A DNA stretch of 64,000 bases from Pseudomonas vancouverensis (GTDB lineage: Bacteria; Pseudomonadota; Gammaproteobacteria; Pseudomonadales; Pseudomonadaceae), in contig NZ_RRZK01000007.1 of the NCBI RefSeq assembly GCF_004348895.1, positions 372,001 to 436,000 on the forward strand, given 5' to 3'. This document shows positions 46,835 through 57,095 of this stretch, piece after piece. The notes under the pieces are model-generated. The model saw nothing but the letters and a program-made list of their open reading frames with translations, made no database searches and was not told where the DNA came from. Made by a program: the position numbers and the translations under genes. Position 1 is the stretch's first letter. The number at the start of each line of letters is the position of its first letter.

Positions 46835-47098
46835 GCTAGCTCCCTAGACTCTGCAATGATGTAGGCGGCAGGCATTATGCCGTGCTGTTAACCAATGACC
46901 AATGACATCAGTTATCAAACGAGGCCTTTGTATCCGGAATTACGAACATTAGCCGTATATTCGTTGCGCATCCTGCGTGAAAGTATCAAAACCGGCAAAT
47001 ATAGATAGCGTGGTACGTCACAAGTCGGACAGAGCAGCACAATTCGCTGAGCCTGTTAAAATGCCGGCCCATTTCGTCAACGACTCCCGAATTTTCGT

Positions 47099-49108
47099 AT
47101 GTCCCGACTCAATCCCCGGCAGCAAGAAGCCGTGAACTACGTCGGCGGCCCTCTATTGGTGCTCGCCGGTGCTGGCTCCGGCAAGACCAGCGTGATCACG
47201 CGCAAGATTGCGCACCTGATCCAGAACTGCGGCATCCGCGCCCAGTACATCGTCGCCATGACCTTCACCAACAAGGCCGCGCGCGAGATGAAGGAACGGG
47301 TCGGCACCCTGCTGCGCGCCGGCGAGGGCCGCGGCCTGACGGTCTGCACCTTCCACAACCTGGGCCTGAACATCATCCGCAAGGAACATGTGCGGCTGGG
47401 CTACAAACCCGGTTTCTCGATCTTCGACGAGACCGACGTCAAGGCCCTGATGACCGACATCATGCAGAAGGAATACTCCGGCGACGACGGCGTCGACGAG
47501 ATCAAGAACATGATCGGCGCCTGGAAGAACGACCTGATCCTCCCGGCCCAGGCCCTGGAAAACGCACGCAACCCCAAGGAACAGACCGCCGCCATCGTCT
47601 ACACCCACTACCAGCGCACACTCAAGGCGTTCAACGCGGTGGACTTCGACGACCTGATCCTGCTGCCGGTGAAGCTGTTCGAAGAACACGCCGACATCCT
47701 GGAGAAGTGGCAGAACAAGGTGCGTTACCTGCTGGTGGACGAATACCAGGACACCAACGCCAGCCAGTACCTGCTGGTGAAAATGCTCATCGGCAAACGC
47801 AACCAGTTCACCGTGGTAGGCGACGACGACCAGTCGATCTATGCCTGGCGAGGCGCGCGCCCGGAAAACCTGATGTTGCTCAAGGAAGACTACCCGTCCT
47901 TGAAAGTGGTGATGCTGGAGCAGAACTACCGCTCCACCAGCCGCATCCTGCGCTGCGCCAACGTGCTGATCTCGAACAACCCCCACGAATTCGAAAAGCA
48001 GCTGTGGAGTGAAATGGGCCACGGTGACGAGATTCGCGTGATCCGCTGCCGCAACGAAGACGCCGAAGCCGAACGTGTGGCCGTGGAAATCCTCAGCCTG
48101 CACCTGCGCACCGACCGTCCGTACAGCGACTTTGCGATCCTCTATCGCGGCAACTACCAGGCCAAGCTGATCGAGCTGAAATTGCAGCACCACCAGGTGC
48201 CGTATCGCCTGTCCGGCGGTAACAGCTTTTTCGGACGCCAGGAAGTAAAGGACCTGATGGCCTACTTCCGCCTGATCGTGAACCCGGACGACGACAACGC
48301 CTTCCTGCGCGTGATCAACGTTCCGCGTCGCGAGATCGGTTCGACCACCCTGGAAAAGCTCGGCAACTACGCCACCGAACGCAAGATCTCGATGTACGCC
48401 GCCACCGATGAAATCGGCCTGGGCGAGCATCTGGACAGCCGTTTCACCGATCGCCTGTCGCGCTTCAAGCGTTTCATGGACAAGGTCCGCGAGCAGTGCG
48501 CCGGCGAAGACCCGATCTCGGCGCTGCGCAGCATGGTCATGGACATCGACTACGAGAACTGGCTGCGCACCAATAGCTCCAGCGACAAGGCCGCCGATTA
48601 CCGCATGGGTAACGTGTGGTTCCTGATCGAGGCGCTGAAGAACACCCTGGAAAAAGACGAAGACGGCGAAATGACCGTTGAAGACGCCATCGGCAAACTC
48701 GTCCTGCGCGACATGCTGGAACGCCAGCAGGAAGAAGAGGACGGCGCCGAAGGCGTGCAGATGATGACCTTGCATGCGTCCAAGGGCCTGGAATTCCCCT
48801 ACGTGTTCATCATGGGCATGGAAGAGGAAATCCTCCCGCACCGCTCCAGCATCGAAGCCGACACCATCGAAGAAGAGCGCCGCCTGGCCTACGTGGGCAT
48901 TACCCGTGCGCGCCAGACCCTGGCTTTCACCTTCGCCGCCAAGCGCAAGCAATACGGCGAGATCATCGATTGCTCGCCAAGCCGCTTCCTCGATGAGCTG
49001 CCGCCGGACGATCTGGCCTGGGAAGGCAACGACGACACACCGACCGAAGTCAAAGCCGTGCGGGGCAATAGCGCATTGGCTGATATACGCGCGATGTTAA
49101 AGCGCTAG
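47099..49108 (+). CDS. rep: ATP-dependent DNA helicase Rep
   Basis: Rep is a 3'-5' superfamily 1 helicase that moves along lagging-strand DNA to help replication forks pass obstacles. The 669-residue protein is full length. Walker A is GAGSGKTSVITRKIAHLI near residue 22, motif Ia AMTFTNKAAREM, Walker B LLVDEYQDTN near 213, motif III VVGDDDQSIYAWRGA, and motif V MMTLHASKGLEFPYVFI near 560. Motif VI is YVGITRARQTLAF. ATG at 47099. The gene is followed closely by xpt and is divergent from proE across 264 bp. Confidence 0.96.
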   Translation: MSRLNPRQQEAVNYVGGPLLVLAGAGSGKTSVITRKIAHLIQNCGIRAQYIVAMTFTNKAAREMKERVGTLLRAGEGRGLTVCTFHNLGLNIIRKEHVRLGYKPGFSIFDETDVKALMTDIMQKEYSGDDGVDEIKNMIGAWKNDLILPAQALENARNPKEQTAAIVYTHYQRTLKAFNAVDFDDLILLPVKLFEEHADILEKWQNKVRYLLVDEYQDTNASQYLLVKMLIGKRNQFTVVGDDDQSIYAWRGARPENLMLLKEDYPSLKVVMLEQNYRSTSRILRCANVLISNNPHEFEKQLWSEMGHGDEIRVIRCRNEDAEAERVAVEILSLHLRTDRPYSDFAILYRGNYQAKLIELKLQHHQVPYRLSGGNSFFGRQEVKDLMAYFRLIVNPDDDNAFLRVINVPRREIGSTTLEKLGNYATERKISMYAATDEIGLGEHLDSRFTDRLSRFKRFMDKVREQCAGEDPISALRSMVMDIDYENWLRTNSSSDKAADYRMGNVWFLIEALKNTLEKDEDGEMTVEDAIGKLVLRDMLERQQEEEDGAEGVQMMTLHASKGLEFPYVFIMGMEEEILPHRSSIEADTIEEERRLAYVGITRARQTLAFTFAAKRKQYGEIIDCSPSRFLDELPPDDLAWEGNDDTPTEVKAVRGNSALADIRAMLKR

Positions 49109-49114
49109 AATTGA

Positions 49115-49738
<624 letters not shown>

Positions 49739-49765
49739 TCACTGACACAACTACGCCGCAAGACT

Positions 49766-49789
49766 TGTGGGAGCGAGTTCGCTCCCACA
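49766..49789. repeat. REP-type perfect hairpin after xpt
   Basis: TGTGGGAGCGA and TCGCTCCCACA are perfect 11-bp arms around a 2-nt loop. It lies between convergent genes and has GTGTTTTGTG after it, so it may also work as a terminator. Confidence 0.8.
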
Positions 49790-49805
49790 GTGTTTTGTGT
49801 GGCTG

Positions 49806-51728
49806 TTACTGCGCAGTGGCCTTCAGGCCGGTTAGCAACAACCGCTGATACAAATCCTCCTTCAGCCCGTCCGGGTTGCTCAGTTGCATGCGCTGCAAAT
49901 GCTCGGGAAATGACGAAGGCTCTGGCGCGTCAAGCGCAGCCTTGCCCAACTGCAGAATCTCGCTCAACTTGAACTTGCTCTTGAGCCAGTTCAGCGCCCG
50001 CAACACATCGCGCTCCACCTCGGTGAAATCACTGCCCAGCGGATACTCCGGAAACAGCTGCTGATGACGCGCCCGAATGTCCTGCAAACGCTGTGGGTTG
50101 TTGTCGGTAAAACGCGGATCGAGACAAAAATCCTTCGGCAACTTGCCTACCTTCTGCGCCTGCTCGATCAACCCCTGCTGGAAGCGTGAGTCGCTGATGT
50201 TCAGTAACGCTTCAATCACCGCCGCATCGGTTTTGCCCCGCAGATCGGCGATGCCGTACTCGGTCACGACGATGTCGCGCAGGTGCCGGGGGATGGTGCA
50301 GTGGCCGTATTCCCAGACGATGTTCGAACTGACCTCACCGGCGGATTCGCGCCAGCTGCGCAGCAGCAATATCGAACGAGCACCTTCGAGCGCGTGGCCT
50401 TGCACCACAAAGTTGTACTGCCCGCCTACGCCGCTGAGCACGCGCCCGTCTTCCAGTTGATCGGCCACACCGGCGCCGAGCAAGGTCACGGTGAATGCCG
50501 TATTGATGAACCGCGCATCGAGGCGCTGCAGACGCTTGAGCTCCTCCTGACCGTAGAGCTCATTGATGTAGCTGATACGGGTCATGTTGAATTCGAGACG
50601 CTTGCTCTGCGGTAACTCACGCAGGCGTTCATAAAAACTGCGCGGTCCGAGAAAGAAGCCGCCGTGCACCGAGATGCCATCGGTTTGCGCCGTTTCATCC
50701 AGCGTGCCGGTATTGGCGCGCTGCTGGGTTTCCACATCCGGGTAAACCTTGCGCCGCAAAACTCCGGCGTCCGCCAGCACCAACAGGCCGTTGACGAACA
50801 TTTCACTGCAACCGTAGAGGCCTTTGGCGAATGGTTCGAGGCCGCCTTCACGGGCGATCAGTTGCGCCCATTGGCTGAGGTTCACGTCCGCCAGCAACGC
50901 CTGGTAACCCTGGCTATCGGCTTGCCGGGCCAACAAAGCCGCGGTCACCGCATCGCCCATCGAACCAATGCCGATCTGCAAGGTGCCGCCATCGCGCACC
51001 AGGGTGCTGGCGTGCAGGCCGATGAAATGATCCTGAAAGCCCACCGGCATGTTTGGCGTGGAGAACAGCGTGGTGCTGTCCTTGGCATCGATGAGCAAAT
51101 CGAAGTCGTCGATACCCAGTTCCGCGTCGCCGGGCATGTAGGGCAAGTCATTGTGCACTTGGCCGAGCATCAGGATGGTCTCGCCGGCAGCGCGGCGTTT
51201 GGCGATCTTAGGCAGCAGATCGAGGGTGATATCCGGGTTGCAGCTCAGGCTCAGGCGATCAGGATGATCGGCATGGCTGGCGACCATTTGCGCCACCAGG
51301 TTCAAGCCGGCGGCGTTGATGTCGCGGGCGGCGTGGCTGTAGTTGCTGCTGACGTAATCCTGCTGGGCGGCCGCACTGTTGAGCAGGCTGCCAGGCTGCA
51401 TGAAGAATTGCTCAATGTGGATGTTGGCCGGGAGACTGTCGCGGTGCAGATCGGTGAGGAACTCCAGCTCCGGGTAGTCGCCGAATACTCGCTCGATAAA
51501 GGGCTCAAGGAAGCGTTTCTGCAACCCGTCACCCAAGGCTGGGCGCCCCAGACACAAGGCGGTGTAGATCGTCAGTCGGCGTTCGGGCAGCGCGGCGATA
51601 CGCCGGTACAAGGCGTTGACGAAGGGGTTCGGCTTGCCAAGACCCAACGGCAGACCCATGTGGATATGCGTCGGCAACCTCGCCAACACCTCATCGACCG
51701 CTTGCTCGATAGAACACAGCTGAACCAT
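49806..51728 (-). CDS. Acetyl-CoA hydrolase/transferase family protein
   Basis: A 640-residue member of the acetyl-CoA hydrolase/CoA-transferase family (Cat1/AarC-like), larger than the common 500-residue forms. The N-terminal half has THIHMGLPLGLGKPNPF near residue 20 and the C-terminal half EYGHCTIPRHLRDIVVTEYG near 485, followed by IADLRGKTD, the family block that binds CoA. The catalytic Glu is not certain from sight. It may move CoA between acetate and other short acids, or hydrolyse acetyl-CoA. A C-terminal addition of about 80 residues (DFTEVERDVLRALNWLKSKF) is helical. ATG at 51728. Confidence 0.88.
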   Translation of the reverse strand: MVQLCSIEQAVDEVLARLPTHIHMGLPLGLGKPNPFVNALYRRIAALPERRLTIYTALCLGRPALGDGLQKRFLEPFIERVFGDYPELEFLTDLHRDSLPANIHIEQFFMQPGSLLNSAAAQQDYVSSNYSHAARDINAAGLNLVAQMVASHADHPDRLSLSCNPDITLDLLPKIAKRRAAGETILMLGQVHNDLPYMPGDAELGIDDFDLLIDAKDSTTLFSTPNMPVGFQDHFIGLHASTLVRDGGTLQIGIGSMGDAVTAALLARQADSQGYQALLADVNLSQWAQLIAREGGLEPFAKGLYGCSEMFVNGLLVLADAGVLRRKVYPDVETQQRANTGTLDETAQTDGISVHGGFFLGPRSFYERLRELPQSKRLEFNMTRISYINELYGQEELKRLQRLDARFINTAFTVTLLGAGVADQLEDGRVLSGVGGQYNFVVQGHALEGARSILLLRSWRESAGEVSSNIVWEYGHCTIPRHLRDIVVTEYGIADLRGKTDAAVIEALLNISDSRFQQGLIEQAQKVGKLPKDFCLDPRFTDNNPQRLQDIRARHQQLFPEYPLGSDFTEVERDVLRALNWLKSKFKLSEILQLGKAALDAPEPSSFPEHLQRMQLSNPDGLKEDLYQRLLLTGLKATAQ

Positions 51729-51821
51729 CGGATCCTCCCTTACATTCCATGACCTGGGGTTGGACCGAGCTTGCCGGGTCTTTGCTGCAATGAACAGCCA
51801 TCAAGATCAAATCGCGGGCAC

Positions 51822-51848
51822 AAAAAAGCCGCTCGAAAGCGGCTTTTT
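51822..51848. terminator. Terminator after cytochrome c5 gene
   Basis: AAAAAGCCGCT pairs perfectly with AGCGGCTTTTT around CGAA. It follows the cytochrome stop on the minus strand with a T-run. Confidence 0.9.
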
Positions 51849-51864
51849 CGCGAAAGATGCGCGC

Positions 51865-52293
51865 TTATTTCAGGCCGGACATCTTCTGGATCGCGCCCTT
51901 CAGCTCTTCATCCGAGCAGTCGGCGCAGGTGCCTTTTGGCGGCATCGAGTTGATACCGGTAATGGCCTTGGCCAGAATGCCGTCGAGGCCGCCCTGGTGA
52001 TCGGCACGGTCTTTCCAGGCTGCCGCGTCACCGATTTTCGGTGCGCCCAACAGGCCAGTGCCGTGGCAAGCGTTGCAATGTTTTGCAATCACTTCGTCCG
52101 GGGTCTTGGCACCACCGCCGCCACCTGCGGAGGCTGCCACTTCCATCCCCTTGCACTCCTGACCCTGAACACAGACCTGACCGACCGGTTCAAGGCGCTT
52201 GGCAATATCGTCATTCGTCGCAGCTTGAGCGCTGACAGCCCATAGGGCCAAAACGGTTGCTGGTGCAGCCAGCATTTTCATAATTAGATTCAC
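51865..52293 (-). CDS. cycB: Cytochrome c5
   Basis: Cytochrome c5 is a small periplasmic electron carrier. The 142-residue product has a signal peptide (LAAPATVLALWAVSAQA) and one haem site HCNACHGTG near residue 72, with the distal Met in INSMPPKGTCADCSDEELK. The two cysteines of CADC near 125 form the disulfide typical of c5. A further CVQGQEC pair lies before the haem domain. The GTG at 52293 is 7 nt after GAGGG, so I prefer it over the ATG at 52281. The name follows P. aeruginosa PA5300 as I recall it. Confidence 0.9.
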   Translation of the reverse strand: MNLIMKMLAAPATVLALWAVSAQAATNDDIAKRLEPVGQVCVQGQECKGMEVAASAGGGGGAKTPDEVIAKHCNACHGTGLLGAPKIGDAAAWKDRADHQGGLDGILAKAITGINSMPPKGTCADCSDEELKGAIQKMSGLK

Positions 52294-52463
52294 GCGTTCA
52301 CCCTCAATGGTGGCTAGTCACGCCTACGGCCACGGTTCGCAGGCGGGCGCAAGTATAGCGGTAAGCCCGTCGCTCTGAAACAACCCTAAAGTCAAAGGGG
52401 TCTTAGCTCGCGACGGAAAAACAGCCCGGGCGCCTCTGCGATACTGGCAGGACGCCTCTTTTC

Positions 52464-53012
52464 TTAGAAATTCGCCGGGGTAGCTGCGCTGATTAGTCGC
52501 GCAGGCACATCGAACGGATTCCGGAAGCGATGGGGCTTGGTACTTTCAAAGTAGTAGCTATCGCCGGCTTCGAGCACAAAAGTTTCAAGCCCGACCACCA
52601 GTTCCAGTTTGCCTTCGACCAGAATGCCGGTTTCCTCGCCCTCATGGGTGAGCATCTCGTCACCGGTGTCGGCGCCTGGCGGATAGATTTCATTGAGGAA
52701 GGCAATGGCTCGGCTCGGATGCGCCCGGCCGACCAGCTTCATGGTCACCGCGCCATCGGAGATGTCGATCAGCTCATTGGCCTTGTAGACAATCTGAGTG
52801 GGTTTTTCCTGGAGGATTTCCTCGGAAAAGAACTCGACCATGGACATGGGAATCCCGCCCAGTACCTTGCGCAGCGAACTGATCGAGGGGCTCACGCTGT
52901 TCTTCTCGATCATCGAGATCGTGCTGTTGGTGACTCCCGCACGCTTGGCGAGTTCACGCTGGGAAAGGCCCTTGAGCCTACGGATGGATTGCAGTCGCTC
53001 ACCGACGTCCAA
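52464..53012 (-). CDS. XRE-cupin transcriptional regulator (PuuR type)
   Basis: A 182-residue regulator. The XRE HTH is at residues 5-60 (LSQRELAKRAGVTNSTISMI). A C-terminal cupin domain (about 105-180) has GEETGILVEGKLELVVGLET and LEAGDSYYFESTKPHRF. PuuR, which controls putrescine catabolism in E. coli, has this build. The start is a TTG at 53012, 10 nt after GGAGG; no better ATG is in frame. It lies between the dad operon and the cytochrome c5 gene, and its own target is not visible. Confidence 0.88.
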   Translation of the reverse strand: MDVGERLQSIRRLKGLSQRELAKRAGVTNSTISMIEKNSVSPSISSLRKVLGGIPMSMVEFFSEEILQEKPTQIVYKANELIDISDGAVTMKLVGRAHPSRAIAFLNEIYPPGADTGDEMLTHEGEETGILVEGKLELVVGLETFVLEAGDSYYFESTKPHRFRNPFDVPARLISAATPANF

Positions 53013-53140
53013 AGCTTGCGCCTCCAGGATTCAGAATTGTTGGAATAATGAACGTTATCATGGCGACAGCGTTCAGTATTTACAACACTTTGACCTGAAT
53101 CCTGGTCAGCGAGTCGACTTTCGGCGTTGAACCTTGTGCA

Positions 53141-54214
53141 TCAAGCCCCGGAATAGAGCAGTGGCACCCGGCGCAGGTTGCAGAAGATCTGGTACGGAAT
53201 CGTGTCGGCAGCCATTGCCACGTCGCTGGCAAGGATGTTCTTGCCCCACAATTCGACCGTCGAACCGAGTCCGGCCTGCGGTATGTCGGTGAGATCGATG
53301 CACAGCATGTCCATCGACACCCGGCCAATCAACTGGCTGCGTTGCCCAGCCACCAGCACCGGGGTGCCGGTCGGTGCGTGACGCGGATAGCCGTCGGCAT
53401 AACCCATGGCCACCACGCCAACGCGCATCGGTTTCTGGGTGATGAATTTGGCGCCGTAACCGATCGGCTCGCCGGCCGGCAATTCGCGCACGCAAATCAC
53501 CTTCGATTCCAGCGTCATCACCGGTTGCAGACGTGCTGCCACTTCGTTGGCTTCTTCGAACGGCGTGGCTCCGTAGAGCATGATGCCCGGACGCACCCAG
53601 TCGCTCGGGATCTGCGGCCAGCCGAGCACCGCCGGCGAATTGCGCAAACTCACCTCGGCGGACAAATCCTTGCGGGCGGCTTCAAACACCGCCACCTGAT
53701 CGGCGCTGGCCTGCTCGTGCAACTCATCGGCGCGGGCGAAGTGGCTCATCAACACGATCTTCTCGACCTTGCCGCTGGCCTGCAGACGCTGATAAGCCGT
53801 CTGATAATCCGCCGGATGCAGACCGACCCGGTGCATGCCCGAATCGAGCTTGAGCCACACGGTGATCGGCTTGCTCAGCGCCGCCTTCTCGATGGCTTCA
53901 AGCTGCCACAGCGAATGCACCACGCACCAGAAATCATGTTCGACGATCAGCGCCAGCTCTTCGGCTTCAAAAAAACCTTCCAGCAGCAACACCGGTGCAC
54001 GAATACCCGCTGCACGCAGCTCCAGGGCCTCTTCGATACAGGCCACGGCAAAGCCATCGGCCTCGCCTTCCAGCGCCTGGGCGCAGCGCACCGCGCCATG
54101 GCCATAGGCATCGGCCTTGATCACGGCAAGGGCCTTCGCCCCCGTCAGTTCACGGGCGATTCGGTAGTTGTTGCGCAGGGCTTGAAGGTCGATCAGGGCA
54201 CGGGCAGGACGCAT
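53141..54214 (-). CDS. dadX: Catabolic alanine racemase DadX
   Basis: DadX converts L-alanine to D-alanine, which DadA then oxidises. The 357-residue PLP enzyme has Lys33 in [12 protein letters not shown] and the second catalytic Tyr in IGYGAKF near residue 255. Other family blocks are [13 protein letters not shown] near 124 and [16 protein letters not shown] at 54214. It is the last gene of dadA-ridA-dadX, 92 nt after ridA, which fits catabolic use. Another alr may supply D-alanine for the wall elsewhere in the genome. Confidence 0.94.
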   Translation of the reverse strand: MRPARALIDLQALRNNYRIARELTGAKALAVIKADAYGHGAVRCAQALEGEADGFAVACIEEALELRAAGIRAPVLLLEGFFEAEELALIVEHDFWCVVHSLWQLEAIEKAALSKPITVWLKLDSGMHRVGLHPADYQTAYQRLQASGKVEKIVLMSHFARADELHEQASADQVAVFEAARKDLSAEVSLRNSPAVLGWPQIPSDWVRPGIMLYGATPFEEANEVAARLQPVMTLESKVICVRELPAGEPIGYGAKFITQKPMRVGVVAMGYADGYPRHAPTGTPVLVAGQRSQLIGRVSMDMLCIDLTDIPQAGLGSTVELWGKNILASDVAMAADTIPYQIFCNLRRVPLLYSGA

Positions 54215-54306
54215 GGCGGCAGACTTCTGGTCGGGTCATTGGAATAAAAACCGGCGCTGGCTGACGGCGTAAACCGCCAGTCGCACCGGGAGAGGGATCT
54301 TTATAC

Positions 54307-54660
54307 TTACGGCAAGGCGGCGACGATGGAGATCTCGACCAGGATGCTCGGCTTGGCCATCTTCGCTTCGACGGTGGCACGGGCCGGGGCGGCGCCCTTT
54401 GGCAGCCACTGGTCCCACACCGAATTCATGCCGGCAAAGTGCGCGTCGATGTCGTTCAGGTAGATCGTCGCCGACAACAAATGCTGCTTGTCGGTCCCGG
54501 CCTGATCGAGCAAGCGCTCGATCTTGGCGAGCACCTCGCGCGTCTGCTGCTCAACCCCGGCGTTGAAGTCGTCGCCCACTTGCCCGGCCAGGTAAACCGT
54601 GCCGTTGTGGGTGACGATCTGACTCATGCGCTCATTGGTGAGCTGGCGCTGGACGGGCAT
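54307..54660 (-). CDS. RidA family protein (reactive intermediate deaminase)
   Basis: RidA proteins hydrolyse reactive enamine/imine intermediates made by PLP and flavin enzymes. The 117-residue product has the family ends: [15 protein letters not shown] near residue 15, [17 protein letters not shown] near 75, and the C-terminal [19 protein letters not shown] with the conserved Arg. It starts inside the end of dadA (29-nt overlap), so it is tied to D-amino acid oxidation. This Arg is the one expected for deaminase activity. The ATG at 54660 is preferred over the open frame to 54690. Confidence 0.9.
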   Translation of the reverse strand: MPVQRQLTNERMSQIVTHNGTVYLAGQVGDDFNAGVEQQTREVLAKIERLLDQAGTDKQHLLSATIYLNDIDAHFAGMNSVWDQWLPKGAAPARATVEAKMAKPSILVEISIVAALP

Positions 54661-55936
54661 GTTTTGCGGACTCCTGGGCTTTGTTGCCATAACGGGAAAT
54701 ATCGAGACCTTCGGCGCTGATCTGCGGCTTTTTCTTCGCCATCAGGTCAGCCAGCAGACGGCCGGAACCGCACGCCATGGTCCAGCCGAGGGTGCCGTGA
54801 CCGGTGTTCAGGAACAGGTTCTTGAACGGCGTGGCGCCGACGATCGGGGTGCCGTCCGGGGTGGTTGGACGCAAACCGGTCCAGAAGCTGGCCTGGGCCA
54901 GATCGCCGCCCTGAGGATAAAGGTCGTTGACGATCATCTCCAGGGTTTCGCGGCGACGCGGGTTCAGCGACAGGTCAAAACCGGCAATCTCCGCCATGCC
55001 GCCGACGCGGATGCGGTTGTCGAAACGGGTGATCGCGACCTTGTAGGTCTCGTCGAGAATGGTCGAAGTCGGGGCCATCGCCGGGTTGGTGATCGGCACG
55101 GTCAGCGAGTAACCCTTGAGCGGGTACACCGGCGCCTTGATGCCCAGCGGCTTGAGCAGCTGCGGCGAGTAGCTGCCGAGGGCCAGCACGTAGCGGTCGG
55201 CGGTTTCCAGCTTGCCGTCGATCCACACGCCGTTGATGCGATCACCGGCGAAGTCGAGCTTCTGGATGTCCTGACCGAAACGGAATTCAACACCGAGGTT
55301 CTTGGCCATTTCGGCCAGCTTGGTGGTGAACATCTGGCAGTCGCCGGTCTGGTCGTTCGGCAGGCGCAGGGCACCGGCGAGAATGTCGGTGACGCTGGCC
55401 AGCGCCGGTTCGACGCGGGCAATGCCTTCGCGATCGAGCAGTTCGAAGGGTACGCCGGACTCTTTCAGCACAGCGATGTCTTTCGCGGCACCGTCCAGTT
55501 GCGCCTGGGTACGGAACAGTTGAGTCGTACCGAGGCTGCGGCCTTCGTAGGCGATGCCGGTTTCGGCGCGCAGTTCGTCGAGGCAGTCACGGCTGTACTC
55601 GGACAGACGGACCATGCGCTCCTTGTTCACCGCGTAACGGCTGGCGGTGCAGTTGCGCAGCATCTGCGCCATCCACAGGTACTGGTCGATGTCGCCAGTG
55701 GCCTTGATCGCCAGAGGTGCGTGGCGCTCCAGCAGCCACTTGATGGCTTTGAGCGGCACGCCCGGCGCAGCCCACGGCGAGGCATAACCCGGCGACACCT
55801 GGCCGGCGTTGGCGAAACTGGTCTCCATGGCAGCAGCCGGCTGCCGGTCCACGACCACCACTTCAAACCCGGCACGGGCCAGATAATAAGCACTGGTGGT
55901 ACCGATAACGCCGCTACCCAAGACCATGACGCGCAT
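54632..55936 (-). CDS. dadA: D-amino acid dehydrogenase small subunit (DadA)
   Basis: DadA oxidises D-alanine and other D-amino acids to 2-oxo acids, passing electrons to the respiratory chain. The 434-residue FAD enzyme has the dinucleotide motif [16 protein letters not shown] at the N-terminus. [19 protein letters not shown] near residue 38 and [19 protein letters not shown] near 340 are family blocks, as is [18 protein letters not shown] near 370. The ATG at 55936 is preferred (MRVMVLG); the frame to 56065 is non-conserved. It is divergent from dadR, its Lrp-family regulator. Confidence 0.95.
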   Translation of the reverse strand: MRVMVLGSGVIGTTSAYYLARAGFEVVVVDRQPAAAMETSFANAGQVSPGYASPWAAPGVPLKAIKWLLERHAPLAIKATGDIDQYLWMAQMLRNCTASRYAVNKERMVRLSEYSRDCLDELRAETGIAYEGRSLGTTQLFRTQAQLDGAAKDIAVLKESGVPFELLDREGIARVEPALASVTDILAGALRLPNDQTGDCQMFTTKLAEMAKNLGVEFRFGQDIQKLDFAGDRINGVWIDGKLETADRYVLALGSYSPQLLKPLGIKAPVYPLKGYSLTVPITNPAMAPTSTILDETYKVAITRFDNRIRVGGMAEIAGFDLSLNPRRRETLEMIVNDLYPQGGDLAQASFWTGLRPTTPDGTPIVGATPFKNLFLNTGHGTLGWTMACGSGRLLADLMAKKKPQISAEGLDISRYGNKAQESAKHARPAPAHQ

Positions 55937-56093
55937 TTTCATATCCCTCATCGCGGCTAACCGCTGACGTTTGTTGTTCAGAGCTACAGATGCGCGCAGT
56001 GTAAAAAAGATTTGCCAGTGCTTTTCACTATATAAGCGCCTATATTTGGCGACAATTCTCGGCAAAAACCCTTTTCACGGAGGCGCATCCCCT
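55937..56093. promoter_or_regulatory. dadA/dadR divergent promoter region
   Basis: This 157-bp, A/T-richer gap holds the promoters of dadA (minus) and dadR (plus). Lrp-type regulators bind such regions as multiple weak sites. I see AT-rich TATATAAG and TATATTTGG runs near 56030-56050 but cannot assign boxes. Confidence 0.5.
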
Positions 56094-56582
56094 ATGCGTA
56101 CCAACACTCAGACCAAACGTGAGCTGGACAAGATCGACCGCAACATCCTGCGGATCCTGCAAGCGGACGGGCGGATTTCGTTTACGGAGCTTGGGGAGAA
56201 GGTCGGGCTCTCGACCACGCCCTGTACTGAGCGGGTCCGGCGCCTGGAGCGCGAAGGGATCATCATGGGCTACAACGCCAGGCTCAATCCGCAGCATTTG
56301 AAGGGTAGTTTGCTGGTATTCGTCGAGATCAGCCTGGACTACAAATCCGGCGATACCTTTGAAGAGTTCCGACGCGCGGTGCTGAAACTGCCCCATGTGC
56401 TGGAGTGCCACCTGGTGTCGGGGGATTTCGACTACCTGGTGAAGGCACGGATTTCCGAGATGGCCTCCTATCGCAAGCTGCTGGGTGACATCCTGCTCAA
56501 GCTCCCGCACGTGCGTGAGTCCAAGAGCTACATCGTGATGGAAGAGGTGAAGGAGAGCCTGACGTTGCCGATTCCGGACTGA
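56094..56582 (+). CDS. dadR: Lrp/AsnC family regulator DadR
   Basis: A 162-residue Lrp-family regulator. The HTH is at residues 13-60 (ILRILQADGRISFTELGEKV then GLSTTPCTERVRRL). The RAM ligand-binding domain follows, with HVLECHLVSGDFDYLVKARI near residue 103. In P. aeruginosa the Lrp next to dadA activates the dad operon in response to alanine. ATG at 56094 is preferred; the frame to 55971 runs through the divergent promoter. Confidence 0.93.
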   Translation: MRTNTQTKRELDKIDRNILRILQADGRISFTELGEKVGLSTTPCTERVRRLEREGIIMGYNARLNPQHLKGSLLVFVEISLDYKSGDTFEEFRRAVLKLPHVLECHLVSGDFDYLVKARISEMASYRKLLGDILLKLPHVRESKSYIVMEEVKESLTLPIPD

Positions 56583-56595
56583 GGATTCGCAGCGC

Positions 56596-56949
56596 TTAAA
56601 CCAGCACCTGCCGGTTCGATGCCATGTATTCGAACACCTGCTTCTCCACCCGTGGATGAATCAGCTCCACAGGCCCACGCCCGTTCGGGCATGGCAAGGT
56701 TTTGGTGGTGCCGAACAGCCGGCAAATCAGCGGCCGCTCGTCATACACGGTGCAGCCGTTTGGCCCCAGATGCACACAGTTGAGTTCATCCATCGCGGCG
56801 TCCTGCTCGGCGCGGGTCTTGCGCGGCAGGCGCGACATTTCCTCGGGTGAGGTGGTCACCGGCCCACAGCAGTCATGGCAGCCCGGGACGCACTCGAACG
56901 AGGGAATCTGCTGGCGCAGGGTGCGAATTGTCTGACTGTTGCAGCTCAT
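56596..56949 (-). CDS. YkgJ family cysteine cluster protein
   Basis: A 117-residue protein of the YkgJ (CxxxCxxCC) family. Cysteines lie in FECVPGCHDCCGPV near residue 17, then NCVHL, GCTVYDERPLICRLFG near 64 and LPCPNG near 84. The pattern suggests a metal or Fe-S site; function is unproven. The ATG at 56949 is preferred because conserved text begins MSCNSQTIRTL; the frame to 57078 is unsupported. It converges on dadR with a 13-nt gap. Confidence 0.86.
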   Translation of the reverse strand: MSCNSQTIRTLRQQIPSFECVPGCHDCCGPVTTSPEEMSRLPRKTRAEQDAAMDELNCVHLGPNGCTVYDERPLICRLFGTTKTLPCPNGRGPVELIHPRVEKQVFEYMASNRQVLV

Positions 56950-57095
56950 CGAGCGCCGACCTTGAGCGAAATGGAGCGCAATTGTGCGGCAAAAACCGCG
57001 ATCCAGACAGCGCTGGCCGACCAATGTTGCCCGCCCGGGAAGGTCCGGCTTATGCTCCGTCAAATTTTCTAAACACAAAAATCAGGAATACGCAC

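Noticed and set aside
46835..47098. Possible small RNA or extra gene between proE and rep
   Set aside because: No hairpin with T-tail, no ribosome site and no convincing promoter pair were found; it is probably only the two divergent promoters.
47153..48952. Minus-strand frame of 599 residues opposite rep
   Set aside because: Antisense shadow of a helicase with all motifs intact.
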